From contig NC_090981.1 of assembly GCF_040807025.1 (NCBI RefSeq), forward strand, positions 44,693,317 through 44,757,316: DNA of 64,000 nucleotides. The letters are read 5' to 3'. The DNA comes from Struthio camelus (taxonomy: Eukaryota > Chordata > Aves > Struthioniformes > Struthionidae). The stretch's first letter is position 1, and each line of letters opens with the position of its first letter. The position numbers and the translations under genes were made by a program. The notes under the pieces were generated by a model, which worked only from the letters and a program-made list of their open reading frames with translations, made no database searches and had not been told where the DNA came from. Below, piece by piece: positions 37,701 to 51,139 of the stretch.

Positions 37701-40700
37701 TACTGATTTCTGAACTGAACTTCTTCAGGTGGAGTACTATATCAGGGTTTTCTCACAGATTTTTCTTTGATAAGGCAACAGACTGAGGTGTGAATTTCCA
37801 CTGCCCACTTGCAGAATGTGAGAAAGAAGGTACGTATGAAGCGCCTGACTGCTTGTGCTTACGGTGCAAGCTGGTGCTGCAGCAGGGTCAGTTGTTCATT
37901 GGCTTGTCCCATATGTCTGTCTACCCCCGAAAAACCCTTTATACTCTACATTTTTGTAAGATGAAACGGACACCTCCCTTTGCCCTTACCACTAACGAAA
38001 AACCACTTCCTTCTCCCACCCCCTGCTATCCCCACAATGAAACAGGAACCAAAAGAGATGAACCTTGCTGATCCAGCCGACCCCCACAAGATTATCTTCA
38101 CAAGCCCCTGTGAATTTGCCTTGAGATTAGCTGCTGGTCCCATCCTTAAAGTGACTATTGATGGCCAGGTAAGCCAAGCATCTGATCAGACTACCAACTT
38201 GCCTGCCCTCACTCTCTTCCCACAACTTATTGTTTAGGTAGAAAGGTGAACATGCAGAAGAACACTAAAAAAATAATATAATAAATCCTCAAAGCTAAAA
38301 CCCAAGGACATCAGTGTGGGAACAATCTTCAAGCAAAATTTATAGCTCAGATTGGATGGGCAAAGAACTTACAAAACTTAATCGTCTCTAAGAATAGTCA
38401 AGCTCTCTAGTTGGGAATTACAAGTTCCATTTTCCATTGCAAATATCATTCAGACAACTGGGGGCATACAGTCGGGCACACAAGAGGAACATGTTTCTGT
38501 GACACTACTACAAAAGCTCTCCACAGGAGTATGTGGCAGCAAAATTAAATGATAATAGTTCACACTTTCTCACTTACAAATGCAATATCATCAGTGCTAG
38601 ATAAATTATTGAAGAAGCTGACAAATAAATTGCCTAGTGGCTAAGATCACCATTTTGCTGGCTGAAGAACACTTGGACAGCTGTTTCTCCAATGCCCTCC
38701 AAAAGGGATTATTTGAGTGAAGCTGTAATGTGACTGTTCTTCCACTGAACCTTCTTTAATGAATACCCTTGGTTTAATTCTATCACCCATTCTACCAGTG
38801 CATATTTTGCACTTTGATTTTGCTCCCATGGAAAGGATAGGAGAAAATTTGCTCCCTTACCAGACGACGTATGTCTTTAAGACTAGGAGGCCAGACTAGT
38901 GATTTCTGTTCATTCACTTTTTAACATGTAGGTAAAGAAAGCAGAAACTAATATTAAATATTTTAGCTTAGCAAGTACGTAGGGCTGATCACTTTAATTT
39001 AACAATTAAAATAGTAACCTGGACTGCAGCCAAATCTATGTATAGAGACTGAAAATAAGTCAGGGGAGATTCTTGTGCTGGGATAAGTCAGTGAACCTAA
39101 AGAGATTTTTGGCAGACTCTGCCCCACCATGTATATTAGTCCATTTCTAGCTCACATGAATTTGTGCTAGGGTTGGAGTAATCTGGAGGGAGGGGTTCCT
39201 TTTGAAACTAAAGTTGTGAGGGTCTTTCTTTTTTGATTTGTCATTTCTAAACAGTTAACTAATAGTCATGCAATTTTAGAGCCACATAAGCTTCTAATGC
39301 ATTAATTAGCCTTTTTGTTACTGCTGCATTCACGTGCTCATGTTTCTGATCCACAATGTTAGACAGTATTGAGCTTTTCAGTAAAAATGAGCCAAACAAA
39401 AAATGAGGATCTAAAATACCTTTGATTTTTGGGTGGATAAAGCACAGTTAGGAGAACACCAGTCCACTCTGGTTTCTGGGTCTCAGTCAGATGTGGCTAG
39501 GCTTGGTTTCCTGTTCTATTTTTGAGTTCGCTCTGTTCAAAGTAGAGCCCTTGCAGCTTCTGCAAATGTATGAGATGGTTTCTCACGGCAGAAAAACCTC
39601 CCAGATTTTGGTCCTTTAAAATCCAAAGCCAGACTCACATCACAGACCAACTAGGCCTTGAAATGTGACTACTGATCTAAAAGTAATTCTGATCTAGACA
39701 CCACTTCTTGAGCTGTAGTACTCAGTAAAGAACCAAGAAATCAAACTGACTAGAGGAAAACAACAGCATCTTTATAGCAACACGGTGTGCTTAGTTTTCA
39801 GGAAGCTTGAGGCCTGATGCTATATAGATTGAATAACCAATGAAGGAGGGATGTGAATTCAGTCTTCTCTTGTCTCTGGTGAGTACCATAATGACTGGTT
39901 ACTGTAATCAGTTTTCTTTAGCCCAATGAATATTTTTATTTATACAGTGTAAAACACCACCAGTGGATTGAAGCTAATTCTTTAGTGTGAGGGGAGAAAA
40001 ACTCACTCAGGATGCCAGATCCCTGATTTCAACCGCTGCCCACCAGAGACTTTGGCCCTTCTAGACATGCTAAGTGATTGCTAGTATGGTCACTGTTAGC
40101 CAATGAACTATTTTAGATGGAAGGTGGAGTCCTTCTTTTCATTTTGAACAGTGAAAAAGTTTTACCCATGTGGGGGTTTCATATCAAATAAATGATTTTT
40201 TTTAAATGAGAATTTTATTTGCTGAACTATTCTTGACCAACTCCATTACTTGTATGCTCAGCCAAAAGATAAATAAAACCACAGTTTTAGAAGACTGTGG
40301 ATAGAAAAGCTACTCGTTAACAATGCTGTCATATTTCTGTGCCTTGTCCCCATCCCCTTGCATTCAAGTAGATCCCCCATGAATGTGATCCACTGAAAAT
40401 GACGAGCAAGCAAAACATTAGAAACAAAGTTATTTTCCCGCAGGTCTCATGGTCCCTCTCTCTCAGCGGGAGCCAATTCCCAAAGCGCCAGAGCCAAGTT
40501 CACTTCAGAAGAAAAAAAAGGTGAAACCTTATTGAGGGACTTAAGATGCGAAGTGTCTGGTGGGACTGATAGCCACAGGTACCCGTTATTTTTATGCTGG
40601 GGAGCCCACAGACACCCACCTAATTCAGCTTCAAGACTGTAGAGAATAGAACTCAAATTTTCAAACAAATCAGGAGAAACCAGCTGCCTAACTGCTGCTG

Positions 40701-43700
40701 ATGTTCTGGTAAGCTAAAAAGCTTTGAAGATGGCAGCTCAAAGAAGACAACATATTGAATTTGGCCTGGACACGCGTATGTAGCAAAGGCTACATATTTA
40801 CTACCAAATATGGGAACACTTTCTCTGAGTTTTTGAGTTCAGGCATATTCCTCAGCTGCATCTTGAGTTCACATCAGGGCATAGCTCAGCTGCCATCTTT
40901 CCCTGCAACCCAGTTGCCACAGAAAAGAACCAGGAGTGTGGATGAGGGCAGCTTTGGCCCACTTCAGCTGGTCCTCCTGTGAGCGACAGGAGTATTAAGA
41001 CTAGAATATAGTCAAAAAGACCCCAGTCTTTCTTTCTGAATGGGGAATGAACCATGCAAATCTGATCTAGAAATCACAGGCACATTCAATAAGGATTGGA
41101 CACAGTGATAGAGCTGTGATAGACTCACTTCCCAAGCTCCAGAATAACTTTTCTGGAAAAAACCTACAGCAGCCTGTTTCACTTGTGGAATATGGTTACG
41201 TCTTTCTTAAGGGGTGATATGAATTTCTCAGCATTTCTCAAGAAGCCTGTGGCAGTTGTTACTTTTCGCAATTTTCACAGCATTTTCACAGGACAAATTA
41301 GTTTAAAAAGTAGGGGGGAAGGTGGCATATCCGGTTAGAGGATGTATTCTTCTGTACATTACACCAAGATGAAATTAATAGCAATCCTTCCTTCCCCTTC
41401 CCTTCCCTTCCTTTCTCTGAAAATGGCTGCTCTAAAACAGCATTACGCAGGAGCTGCTACATAGAGCAAGCCGAGAGAGTGCACATGAATCCCGACATGA
41501 CTTACAGTGATGAAAGACAAGCTGAGTCCAGCCTCTGGCTGCACCCTGCTGGAAGTTCATGTGGCCCCAGCCAGATAAGAAGCATTTTCTCCACTGGAGA
41601 ACTGGGAATGAGGCCTTGCTCTACTGTCGATGACAAGATTACTGTGGGAAATAGACAGATCATGACAAGATTTCAGTTTTAATAATATTATCATTAGTAA
41701 TGAAGATCAAAAGATTTTGAAACATCAGCATCATTTAGTTGTGCAACTTTGTACGCCAATAGGTGCTTTTTTTCTCAGCTTATCCTCTCTTCCTCTTTGA
41801 AATACTCAGCCATGCAAGGGGGTGGTTGTGCACGTTTATTCACCTGCTGTCTAGAGGACACACTTTTGCACATATGGCAGGCTGCTTGTGATAAAATTCA
41901 TAAAACTGAGCTTTTAGCATGCACCCAGAAGGAGACATCCCATTTCTATGCATTTTATGTTAGTGAATCACATTTTCAAAGTTCAAATACAAGAAGCTCA
42001 ACTGATCTTGAAGACTGGGAGGATTGTTCTGCTGTCCAAATGCTTACACTGTCTAGGAAAAGAATGGTGGGATACTGTGAAGCCATCCTGAGGATGTTTT
42101 TTACATAGCTCAAGGACTCCCAGTGCTTGTTGGTTGTTAGACAGTCCACAGTTTTCTTGTTTACATGGCCTGCTATAAGTAGCGCAACAGATACTTGTGT
42201 AGCAGCTTCTTCTCTTTCATCCTAAGTCTTCCAAAGCTTCTCCCCAGAATTTTGTTACTGCCTTAGACCCTGATCCTACAAGTCACTGTACCTGCTGAAG
42301 ACCCTGGGGCTCTGCAAGGTCACACCTTCTGCCTCACCGCACAGGGAAACGCCCAGGGCAGTCTGCAGACCTTTCATGGCGGAGCATTTTCCACTAAAAT
42401 GCTCATTTGAACTGTACTATACATGCAGTGTTGCACCCAGGAGATATTGTAGAGCCTGCCACCTTTGTGAATTGTTGAAGTAGTAGGTAGATGCATGGGG
42501 AATCTCACACAGTACTCCCACTCTGAGATAGAGCTCAGTCTGGCTGGGAGGTAATATGACTGAAGTCATTCCTTTCTTTGTTTTATTATCATTACTATTG
42601 TAGCTTGTGTTCTTGGCTAGGGATGGTCTGGAACGAAAGAAAATCAAGTTCCATAAGTATCCCCTGCATAAGAAAGAAAATATAGATGTGGTGATTAACA
42701 AACTGATCTCACTTGGAAAGACCAGCAACATCTTCTTTAGCCATGTCTCTTCAGCTGATCACATGGCTGGCAAGAGGCCAGATTATTCCTCAAAAGCTAG
42801 CTCTCCAGTTTCCACATAGATAGGTAGTTGGTTAGGCTCCTGCAAGGCCAATGGAAGAGAACAGAAGGCACAGAAGCTATCAGTATCCCTGTATTACTAC
42901 TCATTCTCCTTCCTCTGCACGGAGTCGTAGCGTTACAGCTCCGAGAGGAATAAAATCCAGCGTATTTTACAACCTTTCTACCATCTTCAGAGGAATTATG
43001 AAAGAACCAAATTTTAGAAACCAGCTGAACTTCCTAACACAAATTAATTGTCCCTTCTCATTATGGCTAAGAGCAGAGGATATCACAGCTAATATCGGAG
43101 GGATTAAAACTGAACTGTCTATCAGCAAAAGAGAGATTGAGTTCGTCTGACTTAGCCACCTTAAAGTTACTTGTCTGGTATAAGCCTCTTGTCTGGGCTC
43201 CCTCTACAGTCAATGGAGTGATTCCAGAGCATGAGTCACTCTGTCCTAAGAATAGTGCCTAAGGTAGGTGGGGTGAATCACCCTGAGGAATTGCCTGTCT
43301 CTCTCTATGAAGAGAGCTTTGCCAGCTGTCTTACATGATAAGCCTTCCTTCTAGGTGCTTGAAATTAGGTTAGATGAATCCCACTTCAAAATGTCCAATT
43401 TCAGTCTCCCTGAAAGAAGGAAGAGCCAAAGGGGAGGCTTGAGTTGAGAGTGTTGCAAGTTATGTGCATGTAAATTGCTGCTGTTTCTAAGTGGCAGCCG
43501 TTACCCAACAGAATATCAATCCAGCATGGATTTCACAGGGAAGGAGAAAGGCGCCTGTGACCCCAGCTTCAGCGTGTTGCCGTGTGTGTCCTGCCCAGAG
43601 GCTGTGGTGAGAGATGCAAGGCTGTCCCCTTCACCTCTGGCCCCTGGTTTGTTATGGCTGGCTCCAGCTCTGACAGCTGTTGGATTTGCATTCCTGTAAT

Positions 43701-45079
43701 ATTTTCATTTCAGGCTCTCTCAGGTCTTTACTCCCAATCAGCCTCACAACATAAAGCTGCTAAGAATTGCTATAGCAAGCTTTTGGGTAGGTAAAGGTTA
43801 AGTCTTATTTCCTTGAGTGGGGTGACAGGTTGGGGAACAGAGAGAAAGCCAGTATCAGCATGAAGTAGTGCTTGGGTACTGGAAAGGCAAATGTGATGTA
43901 CCACCCTGTCACGTAAAGCAACCATGGATTTCCCTTCAGGCATAGCACAAAAAACGTTGCCTCAGTGTGTCTATTTTACCTAATTCCAGGTAGACAGTTC
44001 TGCAGAAGTACTTCGGGTGACTTGTAATATGAAGAAAAAAATTAGGAGGAAATAATCCAGCAACCCTCATGGAACATTTCTTTTACACAAAGCACAAAGT
44101 TTATGGAGAAAAGAAAGTAAAAAAAATAAACAAACATCTGTAGAGGGAGAAACGTCCTCAGTTATGGATTCATTATTTTTCTTCTGAAGAAACAGTTTTC
44201 TTAGTATTCAGCAATACCAGACATATGATACTGAAACCATCATCTGAATAAACTATATTCATGTCTATTTCTGTCAATATTGTTTGTTCGAACACCTGAG
44301 GATGGCAGGTTTAAATGCTTTTGTGTGCTACCTGTTAAATCTTTCTTTTGGAAATATTTGTACATTTAAATCAGTGGCCTAAACTCCTTTTTTTTTTTAG
44401 GCAAAGGTAATTTCTTCATGCTAGAAAGGACGGAGAAAGAAGGCATGAAGCATTTTCGTACTACAGCTCTGGCAGGAAGTATGGTCTGGACACAGCAGAG
44501 GGTAAAAACTCTGATTTTTTCAAAGAATTGTCAGGACTTTTCTGGTTATCTGATTGTTGTTCAGAGGTTAAAGTTCTGGTCTCCACAAAGACTAGGCAAA
44601 GTTTGAATAGTGGTTGATTGAATGATACCTGTTTACCCAGAATCCAGAAAGTCTCCACAGAGTTTCTATTTCTGGCAGTCTATGTATTTGAAGACACAGG
44701 TCCTCAAAGAGATTAGAAAAAAGGATTTACCAGAACTGTGTCCTCAGTGGAGCTCCCACAATTAATGCTTTCGGTTGTGTCAGAGGCGTTATGAAAAGCC
44801 TGATATCCTTTGTGCAACCAAAGTCTGGCCGAAATCATGTCTGATCCTGCTTTCCCGAGTGTCCATCCTGCAGGAAAAGCAGAACTGGTTATTTATTCCC
44901 ATATTTCCAGCCAGGGAAGCAGACAGGATTTCATTCTGTTTATCGGTCCCTTAGCTACCAATCTCTACATATGGATCATTTCTGGACAGTGGTCCTGTGG
45001 CTGGGGCATGCCGCAAGCAACGTGGGGAGGCTGAAGAGCCACTCTGGGCCTGGTCCCGCTGCTGCTCTAGCCTTGCTCA
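37701..45079. other. Intergenic, no gene seen
   Basis: AT-rich with small frames (up to 119 codons at 41749-42108), a TTCCC tract and a T run at 44391-44399. It borders the CpG island, so exons of any transcript starting there on the minus strand would lie here; none can be named. Confidence 0.65.
41385..41416 (+). repeat. (TTCCC)n low-complexity tract
   Basis: CCTTCC/CCCTTCC units in a pyrimidine-only stretch. Confidence 0.8.
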
Positions 45080-45560
45080 GTCCGGTCTCACAGGAGGGCT
45101 GTGTCACTGGGCCTTCCTTCTCCTCCTCCTCCTCCTCTTCCTCGTCCTCCGCCCGCCTGCCGCCACGCGGCGCTGAGCAGCCGTGCGGGGTGTCGGGAGG
45201 CAGGCAGCGGGTGGGGGAGGCCCGCCTGTGGTGCTGGTCCGTGCGCCACCTCGGCCTCGGCCGGCCGCCTGCTTCGCCTGGCAGGCGCCGTGCGTCTGCT
45301 GCTGCCCTGTTTGCCCCGCGGAGACCTCTGCCCGCGCAAACAGCGGTGCCTGCTCCCCGGCCAGTTGGTTCAGGCTGATGTGTGGCTTGCTGCGGGCCTG
45401 GTTTGCTGGCTTGGGTGAAGGTGCAGGAAAGGAAACCGCCTGCCGGCCACGGTCGGGCCGTCGGCTCCGCGCCTGGCTGTGCGCCGGCACCGGAGGGCAG
45501 CCACGCGTACGTTCTCGCCCCAGGGCTAAACGCTTACACATGGATAGGACCCAAGGCCCC
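45080..45560. promoter_or_regulatory. CpG island, candidate promoter
   Basis: About 70 percent G+C with roughly 45 CpG dinucleotides counted by eye in 45121-45560, an observed/expected ratio near 0.8. The flanks are AT-rich and CpG-poor. In birds such islands usually mark promoters. No known first exon is recognised on either strand; the long ORFs here look like the product of low stop-codon frequency. It lies about 2 kb beyond the inferred PIK3R1 poly(A) site and is not that gene's promoter. Confidence 0.75.
45118..45150 (+). repeat. (TCC)n tract inside the CpG island
   Basis: About ten imperfect TCC/CTC units. They cause the poly-Ser and poly-Arg runs in the overlapping conceptual ORFs. 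Confidence 0.85.
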
Positions 45561-47122
45561 CGAGGGGCTGCTGCCTTATCACTGGCTGTGCAGCCCTAGG
45601 CGGGAACAGCCTTCACCTGGTCTTCCAATGAAGCCTGCAGAAGCCAAGAGCGAGCAGCCGAATGCCACCTCTTTCCTTCTTGGCTTCGCAGCTCAGGCAA
45701 AGGGACCTGCGTGGAGAAATTATTTGCACGCATGGCTTAGCACAAGTCAAACGACTTGGGGCGAAAACAATACAAAAAGCATTCCTAAGCCTTTAAAAAA
45801 ATCACACCCACTTGTAACTGCACAAAGATAAATTTAATTGAGCGTGGCTTTTCATATAGCCAGTGAAAAGTGACCATCGAATCTCAGCAAGAAAGCAGGG
45901 AAGGAAAGTGGGAGTGTGTTTGTCTGCAAACAAAAATAGAATGACATTTTTGCAAACTATTTTTTCCACTGTCTGCCAAGTATGATTTCTATACAATGTA
46001 CGCTACAGGCCAGAAATCTGCTGGTCTGCAGACTTCTGCAGATTATGATCAACCAGTCATATTTTCTCCCAATAGCTGATGATGGAAGATGTGTGATTCA
46101 TGACCTAACTAACCTTATTTTTAGATGCTTGAGCTCTGCGGCTACAGAGGAGTTTGTCTTGCTAAACATAGATTCTGGGAGCAGAAAAGAGCTCAACTGT
46201 TTAAAATAATAATGCCTACTTAAAACAATCAGTTTACTAACTGAGAAAAATTGTAACAAATACGTTCATCTGAGATCTAACATGACTCTATATTAAATAG
46301 AACAAAACTGTAACAGTAGCCTTTAATCAGTATTTCTTATTAAGAACCTCTAAGGCCTAGTGACAATGCTGTCATTATTAATTATTAGTTATTAGTAATT
46401 ATTAGTAACTACTACAATTCTGTGGTGCCCAGATACCAGTCATGGGTATTACGTCATTGGAGTGAGCAAAATACAGGCAGATTTTGGAATGGAAACTTGG
46501 ATAGAACAGGAATAGAGATCTCTTTCCGTTTCTAGACTGCCTGCCTGACATCCCTGGAGAACCTCTCCTGAGGCAAAATACAAATGGGCATGAAGAAACT
46601 AAGATACTGCTTTCTAACGATGAGTGGAAGAAAACAGTGCTTAGACTCTGTCTTGCCCCGTTCCCCCTCACTTCCTCCCTCTTCTTCATTCTCACATTGT
46701 TTTTCACAACCAGGTACATTCACGGAGCTGGTAAATGATGTTTGGATACAAAGATGCACAGGCTGGCTTCATGGAAATCAGTGACAGAACTCGCACTGAT
46801 TTCAGGAGAGCCAGCATTTTATCTGCAATGTAAAAGGGTAGATTTATAGATCATTAATATTGTACTGCTTTTGCAGGAGTATGAGAACTGTCATTTTGGC
46901 CCTATTCGGCATGAGCTTATTTTGGAGCTACTCAGCTACTCCATTCAGTTCAATATACAGGAGGGCTGTGACTCAGCTGAAATTGTTTGCTTTCTAGTTC
47001 CCTCTAAACGGGCATTTGGGTCTCATTTTTAAAGCAAGACACTCTTTTTTAAGCAGGAAGAGTCAGCAAAGGAGTCTGTTGAATAAACATATCAGTCCTT
47101 ACTGAAGCCCCAACAACTGAAA
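45561..47122. other. Gap between CpG island and PIK3R1 3' end
   Basis: Non-coding by eye. A plus-strand transcript from the CpG island would run head-on toward the PIK3R1 3' end through this interval. It includes the ATTA cluster at 46374-46412 and overlapping frames of about 105 codons on both strands near 46402-46784 that look fortuitous. Confidence 0.6.
46374..46412. repeat. ATTA-rich tandem cluster
   Basis: Overlapping ATTATTA/ATTAGT units, giving many TAAT homeodomain cores in 39 bases. It may be a degenerate simple repeat. Confidence 0.6.
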
Positions 47123-47140
47123 TGCAGTTTCAAAACAACC

Positions 47141-47146
47141 TTTATT
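47141..47146 (-). terminator. PIK3R1: Candidate distal poly(A) signal of PIK3R1
   Basis: The minus strand reads AATAAA, followed about 19 bases later by a CA cleavage candidate (near 47123) and then a T/G-rich stretch (TTGTTGGGG). This is the classic layout of a vertebrate cleavage site. An alternative AATAAA sits 213 bases upstream at 47354-47359. Confidence 0.65.
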
Positions 47147-48315
47147 CTGCTTGAAGACTTAGTACAATTTTTAAAGCAACTTAAAAACAAGACACAGCTC
47201 CATCAACTCTATAGCTTGAACAAAATTTCAAGGAGGCAAGTTTTCATTGTTGCCTTGTAAAGGCAATTTACAACCCACCTTACCCTCCACCTCCTCAAAG
47301 ACCATTTTGAAACAAAGTAATCTCAATGTTTTAAACACATTTAACAGAACAGCTTTATTTTTAAAACAAGAATAAAAAAAAAATAGCAGCATCTTGGGCA
47401 GCTAATGCAGTCTCATTAGGACAAGTGCAACGTAACGTTACCAACTCACACAGTCCAGTTTAGTCTTCTACTGCAGTAAATACATGATTATTCTACATAA
47501 AATGTTGCATTTTGGAACCTTGTCCCATGGGAGGCATTGTGCTTTGAGCTGCCCATTTCTAAAGTGACCCTGAAAAAAATAATATCAGGTTTCACTTTCC
47601 CAACTTAATAACATGCATAGCAAAAGCACTGTGTGAAAATCGGCAGAAGTTTTCCCCATTAGAAGCATCTGAAGGTTTTCCCAAGCATTATTATTTCATT
47701 GCCAATTACAAGACAAAGCCATTTCTTTACTACAGAACAGTTGACACCAAATAGAAAATTTGAAGATTTGGTTTTACAGATTGTTTGACAAGATTTCTTA
47801 GATAAGTGAACCATACAGTCAAGCTTTAAAAAGAAAAAAAAAAGCACAGAAACTTAGCCTTTTAGTTGTTTTTGGAAACATGCTGCACACACCAAGATCT
47901 AGTGTGTATGTGCATGTGTGCAACCAAAGCTAATGACGTCACTTACTGAAGTCAGCAAAAAGATTATGTTTGGTGCAAATGGGCCTATATTAGGATCTAT
48001 TAATACATACACATGGCATGTGTGTGTGCTTACGCACACAAACACGCACACCCCCAAACCTTCACGTTCAAATTTCAAATTAAAAAGAAATCAAAAACTC
48101 GCATGATTTTTCCTCATATTGCTTGGGAGTGCTAGGTTCTCTGTGCTGTGTGTCATACCTTTCAAAAGCCTTGTGAAAGTGCTGCTGCAGGACAGCATAA
48201 CTCAGGGATTTAGAATAAAATAAAAAAATCCCCAGACCAAAAAACCAAACTAAACCAAATCCCACTCCTGAACCACATTAGATGGAAACACTATATATCA
48301 ATAGAAATACAGAAA

Positions 48316-48322
48316 AGCACCA
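48316..48322 (-). promoter_or_regulatory. miR-29 seed match in 3'UTR (distal)
   Basis: A second TGGTGCT on the minus strand (positions 2-8 match) about 3.1 kb after the stop. On its own a 7-mer is weak evidence; two in one UTR of a known target gene is suggestive. Confidence 0.35.
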
Positions 48323-50301
48323 CGTTTCTTCAGTGATATTCACCTGTTTGTTTTTTTTTTCCCTGATAAATAGTCTGTTTTAGATCAAATCAAAACTGAA
48401 GTGAGCAATATGGTATATTAAGGAAAAACAGCTCCGCAGTGGACAGGGCCTTTGGCAGGATGCGGTGCTGTGCGTTGTGGAAGAAGGGAAATGCAGAGGC
48501 CACCCAATGCCTGGGTACCACACAAGTCCCTCGCATGCCCACTCTGAGGGTTTAAGTGATCCTTGTGCATTGCACGGACCCTGCACAGGCAGGACTTGAG
48601 ACTCTCTAAACACTAATCCTTGCAACGCAGTGCTTGACTCACTGTTTCTTATGGAAGAAAAGCAAGTGCCAAATTTGCAAAAACACTAGTTTTTCTTCGC
48701 TACAACCACAGATGAAGTGAAGCAGTATGGCATGACAGAAGAACAAACGGTATCCCATAATAGGCTGGGCATGCTAAAAATTTAGATCCAAACTTAGATC
48801 CAAAACTACCATAAAATTTCTTGAGAAATATTAAGTGAAACATCAATTCCAATTGCGTACAATTTTCCTATAGAGAAAAAAGTACAATTTTATGCTTAAA
48901 ATTTCAAAAATTAATATACATCAGAGGAATACTTTGGATTGCTACAGGTGTTAAATTGTTGTATATTGAACTAATTTGTAACTTTAAGCCCAGCAGTATG
49001 ACCGTCACACTAGAATAACTGTTGGTGCCTGTAATAGTAGAAGAAAGTTACTAGAAAACCAAATTCACATGCTCCTATCCTGAGACACCTGACTGGGGGA
49101 GAATGAGAAAGGGAAGGGATGAAGACCAAAATTCTATCCAAAAAAATTCACAATAATTTTTAAAGTGATGACTTATCTTGATACTTTAATGTTGATTGAA
49201 TCTTGTTTCCTGATATAAGTTTCAGTAAGAAAATACATCTACAGGAAAGCAAGAACAATCCACCAAAAATAGCACAAAATCCAAATAAAAACAAAAGCCT
49301 TACAGCATCAGAAATGAAGGGATAACGTAAAAATTAAGAGATAACATAAAAACTACTGGTGACTGGCAAATTTCCTATTATTTCCAATAGCTTAATAAGT
49401 ACTGCATACTTTGTCTTAAAACATATATTTCTAAAACGGAGCTATTATGAGAGAACTCCGTGGGTCTTACTCCTTTGATTGTGTATGCAACTGCCTTTAA
49501 TAGTAATGGGTTTTCCCTTTGCATCTCAAGGGAAGAATAAACTCTTATCTTCATTTAGTCAAAACTTTTCCAAGATTTCTCTGAATATCATTACTTTATT
49601 AGTTTGTAATGTGTGAATTTACTCAGTATGGTTAAGGAAATTAATAACCATTTCAAGCCACCCACAGTGAATAGCCCCAGAATTCCTAATAAGTTTGTGT
49701 TAGTGGGATTCATATATTTGTTTCCTTTAACAGAACCACAATTCTGTAAGTCTTTGGTGCCTGAATGGTAAAAGTGTTCACTTTGATATTGCCTCAGTCC
49801 ATAAGCTTAAGAAAATAAATCCAGAATGTTAACTTTGACAGCCTGATGATATTTTTAAAACAAAGGTTTTCCAATTGTAATTAGCTCTATGTTGTATCTA
49901 ATTGTTCTGAGCAAAGGAAAGCGCTTTTTTCACAACACTAATACAAAAAAAAAAAAAAATCCTAGGCAACAGTTTAGAGAAACTTCCTTCATATGAAATG
50001 AAAATATCTTGACATGCTAACAAAAATTCTGCCACAGTAGGTCAAGATGTGATTTATTTACTATGAAGAGCAGATTCACTCTGAAATTCAAACTCTCTCT
50101 CCTCATAGCCAAATTTTCCTTTGTTTTTTCTGCAGTCACTATCAGAAAAGGATATACAACTTTTCCTCTTCCAAATACAAAGACAATCAAGACAGAAGTT
50201 CAAAATGCTTCATGAAGCAAACATAGCACGGTACCGTATTCTAAAGATATCTCTGAAACAATATTGTTGGACTCAATGATATTTTGTAATGTTCATATAT
50301 T

Positions 50302-50307
50302 TTTATT
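50302..50307 (-). terminator. Candidate internal poly(A) signal in PIK3R1 3'UTR
   Basis: The minus strand reads AATAAAAATAT about 1.15 kb after the stop codon. Use of this site would remove both the distal miR-29-type match and most of the UTR. No evidence of use is visible. Confidence 0.35.
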
Positions 50308-50324
50308 GAATAAAGCAGCTTTGA

Positions 50325-50334
50325 AGCTTATCAG
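50325..50334 (-). promoter_or_regulatory. miR-21 match in 3'UTR
   Basis: The minus strand reads CTGATAAGCT, a 10-base perfect complement of miR-21 positions 2-11, about 1.1 kb after the stop and just before the internal poly(A) signal in transcript order. Function is inferred. Confidence 0.4.
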
Positions 50335-50544
50335 GCACTGCCCAACAAAATATTTAGTCAAAAAAAAATTATGAACTTTTTAAACTTGGAGCTAGTAGCT
50401 CAATATTCTATACAAAGAAAATTGTAAAATATTTCATAGTTTTAATTCTGAAGCCAACTCTTGCTGGCTTCCTGTACATTTCTTTTTAAAAAAAAAAACA
50501 ACAAAATGAATAACAAAAAATTATCATCAGGAAAAATATTCTCA

Positions 50545-50597
50545 GGCAAAAGAAAGAAAGAAAGAAAAAGAAAGCAAGGAAAGAAGAAAGAAAAACA
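50545..50597. repeat. GAAA-rich low-complexity tract in PIK3R1 3'UTR
   Basis: Imperfect AAAG/GAAA repeats on the plus strand. In the PIK3R1 mRNA this is a long CUUU polypyrimidine tract, a kind of sequence bound by PTB-family proteins. Confidence 0.8.
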
Positions 50598-51139
50598 AGC
50601 TTAACCTGTAGATATGCTTGAGACAGGACTAAAGCCTAAAGAAAATTTAGTATTGCATAGCACGGTCTAAGGATTCAGCTTTCAGCAAACAGAAAAGGGA
50701 AAAGAGAAGCAGTTTGGTATTGATAGTTTCCATCAATGATAGTTAGTCATCCAATACTATTTACATTATTATATACTGTATGCCATTGAAAGTCCTGTTT
50801 TCTTCAGTCTTAAATATATTCTTAAAACAGGGTTTTTAAATGTCTAAACAAAACACTTCCTGGCACTTCGCTATTACGATTCCTCTGAACAACATACTGT
50901 AACTGAAGTCCTTTTAAAGTGTCCCTTATAAATGAAAGTGCCGTTCTGCTACATATCTTTCACCAGAATCCAAAAAATCCACAATGCGTTGTGTCTGGAT
51001 CCACTGAGTGCAGCAACACCAAATCCAAACCAGGTCGCGACCAAGACATTCCGATAATCAGATCACAAAGACCTCTTACACCTGAGGTCCGCAGAATCCA
51101 ACGTTCTAGCTGGTAAAGCTTCAGAAGTGGTCGTAAACA

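Noticed and set aside
45104..45541. Long ORFs on both strands over the CpG island (83 to 149 codons)
   Set aside because: GC-rich DNA has few stop codons. The frames overlap each other, are low in complexity (Arg, Ser, Pro runs from the TCC repeat) and match no known protein.
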